Source: Candidatus Methanomassiliicoccus intestinalis Issoire-Mx1
GTDB lineage: Archaea > Thermoplasmatota > Thermoplasmata > Methanomassiliicoccales > Methanomassiliicoccaceae
Assembly (NCBI RefSeq): GCF_000404225.1
Contig: NC_021353.1
Location: 806,001-870,000 of the forward strand
Direction: 5' to 3'
Length of the DNA stretch: 64,000 nt
The number at the start of each line of letters is the position of its first letter. Positions within the stretch are counted from its first letter, which is position 1. Made by a program: the position numbers and the translations under genes. Positions 8,608-16,624 of this stretch are shown here, in pieces. The notes below the pieces were generated by a model. The model did no database searches. It saw nothing but the letters and a program-made list of their open reading frames with translations, and had not been told where the DNA came from.

Positions 8608-8750
8608 AAATGTTAATCATGATTAGATGGGAGAAGGTTCTACATCCATTGATTAACTGCACTGGCTCTTATGATTTTAGGTATGATTTTTAATTAATAC
8701 TGAAAATCTCCGTCCGAGTACATCTAAAAGTGGATTATATAAAAATATAA

Positions 8751-8770
8751 AAGAGGCTTAAAAGCCTCTT
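8751..8770 (-). terminator. Terminator of the ABC exporter operon
   Basis: Nine-bp perfect stem AAGAGGCTT / AAGCCTCTT with a 2-base loop; the permease stop codon lies within it. On the minus strand a TTTTATATTTTTATA tract follows. Confidence 0.75.
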
Positions 8771-9564
8771 TGTTTGTAGATCAATGATGCAATGAATGAT
8801 ACAAACACTCCCCATGTAACCATGACCATTGCTGAAAGCGCTGGATCAGCCACATAATACCATGAAGATCTTATGGCATCATCATACATCAATGCTGCAG
8901 AGGCGCCGTTTAGCACAGTAATGATGCTGCCTGATGAATATGTGATGCTGAACCAAGGTTCGATTCCATTTCCGGAAAATAATTGAGAGATCCAGTTTCC
9001 CACTATCAGCAGAACTATGATCGTTACAGATGTAGCTGTATTGCTTTTCTTGAAGTATGAGCTGAATAGCAATGCAATACCAGTTGCTCCGAATATGTAC
9101 GTGATCATTAATCCAAGTGATACCCAGATCTTGCCATATATTGAGCCGGTTATTATGTATGACATTATTGCTACTATCACATAATATATGATTATCACGA
9201 ACGTTGATGTTATAAATCCTGCCAGAAATTTTCCGGCGAATATGGATTCTTTTTTGATAGGTCTTGTGAATAGTAGTAAACCAGTTCTTTCTTCATATTC
9301 TGAAACCAAGAGACCGGATGAGAATATGGTTACAGCAACTATCGCTAAGATTGTTATAAATCGCAGATATAGTGTGATAAAATCTTTAGATTCTGAAGGA
9401 AATTTTATCTCAGACAGTGTAAATATCAGATAAATCCCTGCGATTATTGCTATCATCAGCACTATGAATCCAACTAATTTTTTTCCTTTTATGTATTTAT
9501 GAAACTCTTGATTCATAACGACACTGGTCTGTCTCAAATCATCAATAAATTCAGACAGCATCAT
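8758..9564 (-). CDS. ABC-2 type transporter permease
   Basis: 268 residues with six hydrophobic segments. The N terminus is cytoplasmic (LRQTSVVMNQEFHKYIKGKK), followed by the first membrane helix; EYEERTGLLLFTRPIKKESIFAGKF is the cytoplasmic loop typical of ABC-2 exporters that docks on the ATPase. It overlaps the upstream ATPase gene by four bases (ATGA) and is last in a three-gene operon. The substrate is unknown. Confidence 0.88.
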   Translation of the reverse strand: MMLSEFIDDLRQTSVVMNQEFHKYIKGKKLVGFIVLMIAIIAGIYLIFTLSEIKFPSESKDFITLYLRFITILAIVAVTIFSSGLLVSEYEERTGLLLFTRPIKKESIFAGKFLAGFITSTFVIIIYYVIVAIMSYIITGSIYGKIWVSLGLMITYIFGATGIALLFSSYFKKSNTATSVTIIVLLIVGNWISQLFSGNGIEPWFSITYSSGSIITVLNGASAALMYDDAIRSSWYYVADPALSAMVMVTWGVFVSFIASLIYKQRGF

Positions 9565-10505
9565 ATCGACTCCTTTACAAGATCTAAATATGACGTTTCA
9601 AGACTGTTTTCAGAACTGGAAAAACTGTATACATATATATTTAAAGCTCCTATCTCACTGAGAAGCTGCGCCTGTTCACCCAGCCCGCCTTTCAAAATTA
9701 TTTCAACGTCATTTTTCCCTGCATACTCTACATCTGTCACATTGCTCAAATTTTTTATTTTTTCTAGAATATCTGCATTTGGCTCATCTATAAGTTTAAT
9801 CTCTATTTTCCGCGTTCCTTTCGTCCCGATTACATTTGAGAGATCATCGTTAACAATGAGTTTTCCACGGCTGACCATCGCAACTCTATCGCACAAATCG
9901 TTTACTTCATGAAGCATGTGCGAACTCATCAAAATAGTGAGACTCTCTTTTTTTCTCAGCTCTTTTAGGATCTCTCTGATCTCAGCCATTCCTCTTGGAT
10001 CTAGGCCGGATGTAGGCTCATCGAGAATGATAATACTTGGACTATTGATTAATGATTGTCCCAAGGCTACTCTTTGCCTCATTCCCTTTGAAAATGTTCC
10101 AAGTTTTTTATCGGCCCATTCACTCATCTTTATCTTTTCAAGAATCTCATCCGTTTCTGTAGCTATGCTCTCGTTGGACATTCCAAGAATCTTACCAATA
10201 TATCTGAATGTTTCGCGCGGAGTCAAATACGTGTAGAATTCTGGTGTTTCAACAACTGTTCCAACGTTCTTCAAGGCATTTTTTGGATGAAGTTCAACAT
10301 CATATCCATCCAGATAAACTGATCCAGATGTGGCTCTGGTGAGATTGGATAATATCTTTAATGTAGTGCTTTTTCCTGCGCCATTTGGCCCAAGCATGCC
10401 GGTAAAGCTGTTCTTCTTTACAGAAAAGGTAAGATCATCAACTGCTACGAATTTTCCATATGTCTTGGTTAATTTTTCAATGACAATTGGGTCTTCATGC
10501 GTCAC
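9561..10505 (-). CDS. ABC transporter ATP-binding protein (ABC-2 exporter)
   Basis: 314 residues. Walker A GPNGAGKST near residue 40, Q-loop region, signature FSKGMRQRVALGQ, Walker B IIILDEPTSGLDP, and the switch histidine in MSSHMLHEV are all intact. A C-terminal extension of about 90 residues follows the ATPase core, as in NatA/CcmA-like proteins. It overlaps both neighbours by ATGA. It powers the adjacent permease; the exported substrate is not evident. Confidence 0.92.
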   Translation of the reverse strand: MTHEDPIVIEKLTKTYGKFVAVDDLTFSVKKNSFTGMLGPNGAGKSTTLKILSNLTRATSGSVYLDGYDVELHPKNALKNVGTVVETPEFYTYLTPRETFRYIGKILGMSNESIATETDEILEKIKMSEWADKKLGTFSKGMRQRVALGQSLINSPSIIILDEPTSGLDPRGMAEIREILKELRKKESLTILMSSHMLHEVNDLCDRVAMVSRGKLIVNDDLSNVIGTKGTRKIEIKLIDEPNADILEKIKNLSNVTDVEYAGKNDVEIILKGGLGEQAQLLSEIGALNIYVYSFSSSENSLETSYLDLVKESI

Positions 10506-11590
10506 AAGCTCACCTCGGCAGATTCAAAACTGAATGTTATTGACGTAGGGTATGGATCCACGCGCCATTCATACTTATATAAAGATACATTCCCTTCAAT
10601 CGTCATCTTTTTAAGGGTATCTCCATCATCGTCATATTTTGAGCTTATTTTATACTCTATAGTATGCATATCAAGGTCTTTATCGATATATGAGTAATTT
10701 ACAGAATACTCATATTGAAAATCGGCAAGTCTATCATCGACCGTTTCATAATGTTTTGAATTGCCTAAATGATCACCTTCTATGCATGGTACATACATAA
10801 TCAGGCATGTTTCATCAGTGTTGGAATTATTATCTAACGTCAGTGTGATCTCTTTGTACATACCATATGAATTGAGATACGCATTCGTTAAAAATTTAGT
10901 ATTTGATATAGTTTTTATAGATATAGTTTCAGAATAGTATTTATTCGTAGCATCCTGGGAATCACTCATGTATATCTTTTCGTTTCCACTCATCTGAATA
11001 TTTTGTATCTCTCCTATTTCCCCAATTTCATATTTTCCTTCGGTGACTGATGCTCTGTCTAAGTCTGCTGTTATTGATATGTCAGCAATAGTCTGTTTAG
11101 AATCAATTTGTGCTAGGCTATGGATCTGGCAGTCAATTCTATAAATTAAAGGTGCATCTATCCCGATATAGTATGTATAAACTTGTTCAGTTAACGGGCT
11201 GACATACTCATAAACATTGCATCTAAAATTTTTATCTTCTACACTGACATTTTCCACTCCTTTGTATCCTGATCCATCTGGAGTTAAGTTTCCAGCATCA
11301 AGCCACATAAACTCATTTTGTTTATGTGTATAGATATCGATGTCTTTAGAAAAAGCAGATTGAAGAGTAAATATGGAATATATTTTTTCATCAGATATAA
11401 ATAGTAAAGACTGATATGCATATCCACTATCTATTTTATATGTCTGGCCATTGTCCGTATCCTTAATTTCACCTGAAACTTTAAAAATCATATCTGCACT
11501 AGTATCTGATTGCCCATTTGGTATGATCTGCATTTCTGATTCCAGCGTGTTATGGTATGCAGAAAGACCAGCAATAATTACAATCAGCAA
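10502..11590 (-). CDS. Membrane-anchored extracellular protein of unknown function, 5' end out of frame
   Basis: At least 362 residues: one membrane helix (VVLLIVIIAGLS) and a large polar, tyrosine-rich domain predicted outside the cell with no recognised fold. The open frame as it stands can only start at a TTG inside the helix (11590). A better start exists: ATG at 11646 with GGTGATG seven bases before it and a TATAAATA box (11694-11701) upstream, but it is one base out of frame. One extra A in the A5 run at 11639-11643 would join them, giving MKKVKKAKNKIISLI and a proper N-terminal anchor. It is the first gene of the ABC exporter operon, overlapping the ATPase gene by ATGA. Confidence 0.6.
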   Translation of the reverse strand: MLIVIIAGLSAYHNTLESEMQIIPNGQSDTSADMIFKVSGEIKDTDNGQTYKIDSGYAYQSLLFISDEKIYSIFTLQSAFSKDIDIYTHKQNEFMWLDAGNLTPDGSGYKGVENVSVEDKNFRCNVYEYVSPLTEQVYTYYIGIDAPLIYRIDCQIHSLAQIDSKQTIADISITADLDRASVTEGKYEIGEIGEIQNIQMSGNEKIYMSDSQDATNKYYSETISIKTISNTKFLTNAYLNSYGMYKEITLTLDNNSNTDETCLIMYVPCIEGDHLGNSKHYETVDDRLADFQYEYSVNYSYIDKDLDMHTIEYKISSKYDDDGDTLKKMTIEGNVSLYKYEWRVDPYPTSITFSFESAEVSL

Positions 11591-11701
11591 AACAACAGCA
11601 ACAATTAATGAAATTATTTTGTTCTTTGCCTTTTTAACTTTTTCATTAATTGCATCACCCCCATAATTTCTGAAAGGGGTATTGTTTACATACTATTTAT
11701 A

Positions 11702-12064
11702 CAGTATTATAGATTTTTATAGCTTATATCATGCATAAATTTTCAGTAGATTATTACTGTTATTAATCAGTGTATATGCAACATTGCTGATGATATTGTT
11801 ACTTATGGCTTTGTGGTCATACATTGAAACTATAGTTAACATTTTATGATCTGCGGGCTAGATAAAAACACACCACTTGATTTAAAATATCATCCAATCT
11901 GCTTGCAATCTGACTCTTCTTAAAATCTAAAATCTATATGTAGAATATTTTGAGCAAATCTTTATATTGAGTCCCTCAATAGTTTCGTTCTCGTTTCAGT
12001 ACTAGACACCCTTGTTGCAATATTTCAGCATGCTTGTTTAACACTGAAGGACGGTCAGACAGAT
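11702..12064. other. Gene-free AT-rich spacer
   Basis: About 360 bases between the divergent ABC operon and the small zinc protein. No open frame, RNA gene or strong hairpin was recognised. It holds the ABC operon TATA box at its left edge and TTTATATTG near 11963, which could be the promoter of the downstream gene, leaving a leader of about 75 bases. Confidence 0.5.
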
Positions 12065-12265
12065 ATGTTCGGTCCATATTTAATAGGCAAAGTACTGTGC
12101 GACTGTGGCGAATTGGCAGATTTGGATGAAGAGGTAATCCTTAGAAAAAAGCTCTTAGGCAAATCAGTTGAATGTAGAGCCTGTCGAAATAGGAGAATTG
12201 CCGAAGAACTTGAGATTGATAATGAAAATTCTGAATCTTCTGATAATTTTTATAGTGATTGCTAA
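12065..12265 (+). CDS. Small zinc-ribbon-like protein of unknown function
   Basis: 66 residues. CDCG near residue 12 and CRAC near residue 38 form a likely zinc-binding pair; the rest is charged, with an acidic C terminus. No family recognised. It is followed after 47 bases by the G3E GTPase gene on the same strand, but an inverted repeat and TATA box between them suggest a separate promoter for that gene. Confidence 0.5.
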   Translation: MFGPYLIGKVLCDCGELADLDEEVILRKKLLGKSVECRACRNRRIAEELEIDNENSESSDNFYSDC

Positions 12266-12269
12266 CATT

Positions 12270-12306
12270 CTTTTTAAATACGCCTAACTGGATAGAAGAT
12301 TAGGCG
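12270..12306 (+). promoter_or_regulatory. TATA box with inverted repeat CGCCTAA-N12-TTAGGCG
   Basis: CTTTTTAAATA (TATA-like) is followed at once by CGCCTAA (12281-12287) and its exact complement TTAGGCG (12300-12306), placed around the expected transcription start of the G3E GTPase gene. It could be a repressor operator or a short leader hairpin. Confidence 0.4.
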
Positions 12307-12312
12307 ACTTAT

Positions 12313-12912
12313 ATGGATATGATTGTCATAGCTGGGTTTCTGGGATCCGGAAAAACAACGCTTGTACTCTCATCGGTTAAAGATATCTATGAGCGGTATG
12401 GTAAAAAAGTTGCAGTTGTCGTTAATGATTTTGGTACAATAGGCATTGATGGAAAAGTGATGGAAAAATATGGTCTTCAGGTTAAAGAACTTGCAGCTGG
12501 ATGCGTATGCTGCACTCTGGGTCCAAGTCTCCTTATAACTGTAAAGGAAATCTATGAAAATATCCATCCAGATGTAATAATAGTAGAACCTACCGGCATA
12601 GCAAATCCCGAAGCTGTAGTAGGAATTTTATATCAAGCAGAGGAAGAATGGGTGCCTGAGAAGATAAGTTCAGTCGTTGTTGTGGATGCTCACAGATTTC
12701 CCATGATTATGAAAGCATTTGAAAGACCCCTAAAAAATCAACTCAATACTTCTGATTTTGTGGTTATCAATAAGATAGATACTGTGGATGACAATGAACT
12801 ATCTGAGATAAAAACTAAAATCGAAGAACTTGCTCCAGGCAAGCCAATTGTATGTGCATCCGCATCTCAGAATAAAAACATTTCAGAAATGATAGACAGG
12901 CTGGTGAATTGA
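12313..12912 (+). CDS. G3E-family (CobW/YjiA, COG0523) GTPase, short form
   Basis: 199 residues. Walker A GFLGSGKTT near residue 7, switch region NDFGTIGIDG, metal motif GCVCC (CxCC) near residue 64, Walker B IIVEPTGIANP and NKID for guanine specificity identify a COG0523 metallochaperone-type GTPase. The usual C-terminal CobW_C domain is absent. Such proteins insert Zn, Co or Ni into target enzymes, and in methanogens often accompany corrinoid proteins. Its stop overlaps the ATG of the next gene (TGATG), so the unknown neighbour is probably its partner. Confidence 0.85.
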   Translation: MDMIVIAGFLGSGKTTLVLSSVKDIYERYGKKVAVVVNDFGTIGIDGKVMEKYGLQVKELAAGCVCCTLGPSLLITVKEIYENIHPDVIIVEPTGIANPEAVVGILYQAEEEWVPEKISSVVVVDAHRFPMIMKAFERPLKNQLNTSDFVVINKIDTVDDNELSEIKTKIEELAPGKPIVCASASQNKNISEMIDRLVN

Positions 12913-13328
12913 TGCTTACTGATGATTTCACAGCTTATGCTGCTAAAGTAAACATTAGTCTGAAAGAACCAGTATCTGCAGATTCGATTCAGAGAAAATT
13001 AACTACGTTTCTGTCACTCATAGCATCAGAATGTTCTGACAATGGAGCCTATCTGATTGGGCACATAAAATGCGTTGTAGAATCTGAAAAGGGATTTTAT
13101 GCATCCAGCATAACCGCGCCTACCGATACTCCATCGGTAAGAGGAGAGATGGGAGATGGTTCCGAATCTTTAGAAGTCATAATCAATGTGCTTCTATATG
13201 GATTAGACAAACTAACTGTAAAGCAAATAACTAAGGCTGCTGTACCAGTATCTCTTTCGTTCGTTGACGCTGAGATAAAAATATGGGATCTAGAAAGTGA
13301 AGAAAATCAGCCGATTCATTTCGGCTGA
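12912..13328 (+). CDS. Unknown protein translationally coupled to the G3E GTPase
   Basis: 138 residues, no family recognised. Predicted mixed alpha/beta, soluble, with one cysteine pair far apart and no obvious metal motif. The ATG at 12912 shares its A with the GTPase stop. The last 13 bases overlap the end of the converging topA gene. By position it may replace the missing C-terminal part of the GTPase or be its target; this is inference only. Confidence 0.6.
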   Translation: MLTDDFTAYAAKVNISLKEPVSADSIQRKLTTFLSLIASECSDNGAYLIGHIKCVVESEKGFYASSITAPTDTPSVRGEMGDGSESLEVIINVLLYGLDKLTVKQITKAAVPVSLSFVDAEIKIWDLESEENQPIHFG

Positions 13329-15793
13329 TCCTCTTTAGACTTTGTACTTGCTTTTACTGCTGGTTTCTTCGTAGTGGTTTTCTTCGCAGCTGTTTTTGAA
13401 GTAGTCTTTTTGCTGGCGGTCTTTGAAGTTACAGTTTTCTTTGTAGTTTTTGTTTTAGCAGCTGCTGTTGTCTTAACCGAAGTTTTCTTATCGGTCTTAG
13501 TGACACTTTTCTTAGCTGAAGACTTAGATCTCTTAGCTTTCTCTTTCTTTTCCGGGCATTCCATATTTGCACAGAACTTCCATGATCTGCCACCAGTTTT
13601 CATTAGTATCATTGGAGAGCCACAGGATTCACACTGTTCTTCTGTTCCCAAGAGCTGCCCCATTTGGGGAAGTGGATATGTCTGAGTACAGTCTGGATAG
13701 CTTGTGCAACCCAGAAATCTTTTTCCAGCTCTGGAATATATAATCCTCATATCATTGCCGCAATTGGGGCATCTAGCTATGAAATTCTTCGCTCTGTTTG
13801 TTGCGCACTCTGGATCGATGCAGCTGATCGAGACGGGCTGCCCTCTGCGGATAACCTTTACTCTGGGGGCGCCGCATTCGCATTCTTCATTCAGAGGCTG
13901 CACCAAGGCATTAGGTGGCATTGGATAGGTCTGGTTGCAGTCTGGATAATTAGAACATCCAATGAACGTTTTTCCTAGTTTTGTACGTATTGTCTTAAGA
14001 TCCCCATTGCACGACGGGCATTTTCCAATGTAATGCTGGGCTTCAAGGGCTTTTCTTATTTCAGTACCTATCTGGTCTCTGTTTCTTTCTAATGTCTCTA
14101 AGGCATTGGAGAGCATCTCTTGAGATTCCTCAACAACACCGTCTAACGTTTTACTGCCATGAGCAATTTCATCCATATCCTCTTCAAGTTTGGCAGTCAT
14201 TTTTGGATCTGTAACTATGTGTGCATGTTTATTTAGTGCTTCTACAACAGCTATCCCGCTTGCTGTAGGTATCAAATCATTGCCTTCAGCATATTTTCTG
14301 TCATATAACTTTTGAATAATATCATGCCTTGTGGACTTTGTTCCCAGCCCTAACCGTTCCATCTCTTGGATTAAACTTCCCTGGGAATACCGTCTAGGCG
14401 GTTGAGTCATTTTTTTCTCAAGTTCCACTGACAGTACATCGATATCTGCTCCGATCATAAGTTCTGGGAGATCATATTCAGTAGTTTTCAGATACGGGTA
14501 ATATTTTTTCCACCCCTGAAAGATTAATTTGTATCCCTTGGATGTGAATTTTTCATTTTTAATTCCAATAACTGCTGATGACACTTCAGCCTTAGCAGGA
14601 GGAGCTACAGTTGCAAAGAATCTTCTGGTTATTAACTCATATAATGTCCATTTGTCACCTTTAAGTTGTTTCTTAGTAGCTGCTTCAGTGGGATATATTG
14701 GAGGGTGATCGGTTGTCTGTACCTTTCCTTTAGATGGCCTGATCTTCTCTTGTTTTAGCAACTCCTCGGCTTCAGCTTTGAACTCAGATTCCTTGAGTTT
14801 TTCTAAAATCCTTCTTAGGCCAAGGGATTGAGGATAAACCGTATTGTCTGTTCTTGGGTATGAGATATATCCTGCAGTGTATAGGTCTTCAGCAATCTTC
14901 ATAGCCCTTGATGCCGGGAAACCAAGTTTGTTAGCCTCCATAAGCATCATAGTAGTATTGAATGGTGGAAGAGGATACTCGTCTTTTTCGTTCTTTTCAT
15001 ACTTCAGAACTTTCCCGAGTTCTATTCCCTGACATGCATCAAGTGCTTTTTGCGCATCTACATCACTGTGAAATGGATTATTGACATGCTCTCCTTTGAA
15101 CTCTATTCCATCTTCAAACCTTGCATTTATATTCCAATATGGTTGAGGTACGAATTCTTCAATTTCTTTATGTCTGGCTACTATCAGTGCCAGGGTTGGG
15201 CTCTGCACCCTTCCTACTGATAAAAAGTTGCTTCCTCCTTGTCCAGAGGACATCGAAATGAATCTTGTTAGCACCGCACCCCATGCTAAATCTATTTTTT
15301 GCCTGCATTCTGCAGAGTCTGCAAGTTTTATGTCAGGGTCTGTAAGATCATTGAATGCTGTATCGATTTCAAGTTTAGTGAACGCGCTGAACCTTGCTCT
15401 TTTTATTTCTTTGCCTTCAGTGTCTAGAAGCCTAACGGCTTCCATTCCAATGAGTTCTCCTTCTCGGTCATAGTCAGTAGCGATAACTATCTCGTCTGCA
15501 TCAATCGAGAGATCTTTTAGGGCATTTACTATACTGTGAGCGCTGACGTTCTTTATAGGTTCAGCATATATAAGATCTGAAAGTTCAACTTCAGACCAAT
15601 TATTGAGACTTTCTGGATAGTCCAGCTCAATTATGTGTCCTCTTAATCCGATAATGAAAGTCGTACCCGACTCCCCTTCGAATTGAAAAACTGAGACTTT
15701 GTTCACAGACGTCCTTTTTGACGTTCCTTGTGAAAGAATGACCGCAATTCTTGCGGCTGCGTCACTTTTTTCTGATATAATGAGCCGGCTCAT
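13316..15793 (-). CDS. topA: DNA topoisomerase I (type IA), archaeal
   Basis: 825 residues. The TOPRIM domain (SEKSDAAARIA, HIIELDYP and the DYDREGE acidic triad) is followed by the catalytic region with the active-site tyrosine in ISYPRTDN near residue 310. Four C-terminal zinc ribbons follow (CPSC, CECG, CPNC, CESC pairs with matching second pairs). The last 75 or so residues are a low-complexity Lys/Ala/Thr tail like histone H1 ends, likely a DNA-binding arm. It relaxes negative supercoils. It overlaps the converging gene by 13 bases. Confidence 0.95.
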   Translation of the reverse strand: MSRLIISEKSDAAARIAVILSQGTSKRTSVNKVSVFQFEGESGTTFIIGLRGHIIELDYPESLNNWSEVELSDLIYAEPIKNVSAHSIVNALKDLSIDADEIVIATDYDREGELIGMEAVRLLDTEGKEIKRARFSAFTKLEIDTAFNDLTDPDIKLADSAECRQKIDLAWGAVLTRFISMSSGQGGSNFLSVGRVQSPTLALIVARHKEIEEFVPQPYWNINARFEDGIEFKGEHVNNPFHSDVDAQKALDACQGIELGKVLKYEKNEKDEYPLPPFNTTMMLMEANKLGFPASRAMKIAEDLYTAGYISYPRTDNTVYPQSLGLRRILEKLKESEFKAEAEELLKQEKIRPSKGKVQTTDHPPIYPTEAATKKQLKGDKWTLYELITRRFFATVAPPAKAEVSSAVIGIKNEKFTSKGYKLIFQGWKKYYPYLKTTEYDLPELMIGADIDVLSVELEKKMTQPPRRYSQGSLIQEMERLGLGTKSTRHDIIQKLYDRKYAEGNDLIPTASGIAVVEALNKHAHIVTDPKMTAKLEEDMDEIAHGSKTLDGVVEESQEMLSNALETLERNRDQIGTEIRKALEAQHYIGKCPSCNGDLKTIRTKLGKTFIGCSNYPDCNQTYPMPPNALVQPLNEECECGAPRVKVIRRGQPVSISCIDPECATNRAKNFIARCPNCGNDMRIIYSRAGKRFLGCTSYPDCTQTYPLPQMGQLLGTEEQCESCGSPMILMKTGGRSWKFCANMECPEKKEKAKRSKSSAKKSVTKTDKKTSVKTTAAAKTKTTKKTVTSKTASKKTTSKTAAKKTTTKKPAVKASTKSKEDQPK

Positions 15794-15841
15794 GCAATGT
15801 GTTCAAAGAGAAAAGGGTATAAAAAAAGTGTTATGATTTTC

Positions 15842-16300
15842 CTAATGGGAATGAACGTGAGCGTGCTTATGATCATCCTCTTCGCTATGGCTCATAGAAC
15901 CTGATGTCATAGTAAGTTTGCTGAAAACCACACCTTTTATTGCACCAATTTCATCTGCCAAATGTGTGACTTCTTTAACTTTTCCCCATACAATCAGCAC
16001 TTCTAAACACTGATCCATATTTAGGTGTACATGGATTGTTGAAGATATGCTGAGGTGCTTAGAGTGTTGGATTTCCATCAATCGTTCTTGGGTGTAACTC
16101 ACAGTATGGTCATACACCATTGTAATTGTACCCACTACCTCTGATTCGCTATCCCTCCAGCGATCTTCTACAAGAGCATCTCTTATAAGATCGCGTATAG
16201 CTTCAGATCTTGCTGTGTATCCCTTATTGTTTACAAGCGTGTCGAACTCTTCTAAAAGATCGGGTTCGAGCGACATGCTTATTCTTACGACCTTATCCAT
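15842..16300 (-). CDS. nikR: Nickel-responsive regulator NikR
   Basis: 152 residues from the ATG at 16300, where the family begins (MDKVVRISMSLEP ribbon-helix-helix). A TTATATCTT box centred near 16326 would give a nearly leaderless message there; an open frame reaches 16351 but starts upstream of that point. The nickel site is complete: histidine of EIQHSKH, both histidines of IHVHLNMDQC and its cysteine. The C terminus adds a His/Asp-rich tail (six His in the last nine residues) absent from E. coli NikR. It represses nickel uptake or hydrogenase genes; hypA/hypD lie 20 kb away. Ends on TAG. Confidence 0.9.
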   Translation of the reverse strand: MDKVVRISMSLEPDLLEEFDTLVNNKGYTARSEAIRDLIRDALVEDRWRDSESEVVGTITMVYDHTVSYTQERLMEIQHSKHLSISSTIHVHLNMDQCLEVLIVWGKVKEVTHLADEIGAIKGVVFSKLTMTSGSMSHSEEDDHKHAHVHSH

Positions 16301-16624
16301 CATGCACATATCGGGCTTCAAAGATATAATAATTGGCTCATCTTCCATCAATCTGGACTATGATATACACATCTTTTGATGTTTCATATTACAATTGCCA
16401 ATAAAACTGTAATGTTATCTATTTCTGAATGAATCGTTCTCTTTAATCACTTGCAATATCTTAAAAAGATTTGATCTTCAGTCTAATCTGATGTAATATT
16501 TTTCTAAACTTCGCAATTGATAATTCCACATCTTTCAAGAATAAGTCAAAACTCATCAGTTTTTACATATTAAAACTTTGCAAACCAATCCTTATATACA
16601 CACTTGGTCGTGATGAACTGGACT

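Noticed and set aside
12313..12912. HypB, given hypA and hypD in the window
   Set aside because: The GCVCC motif and NDFG switch are those of COG0523 GTPases, and the HypB nickel motif is absent.
13374..13685. Val/Phe/Leu-rich open frame that looks like a membrane protein
   Set aside because: It is the antisense of the Lys/Ala/Thr tail of topA; the composition is forced by the opposite strand.
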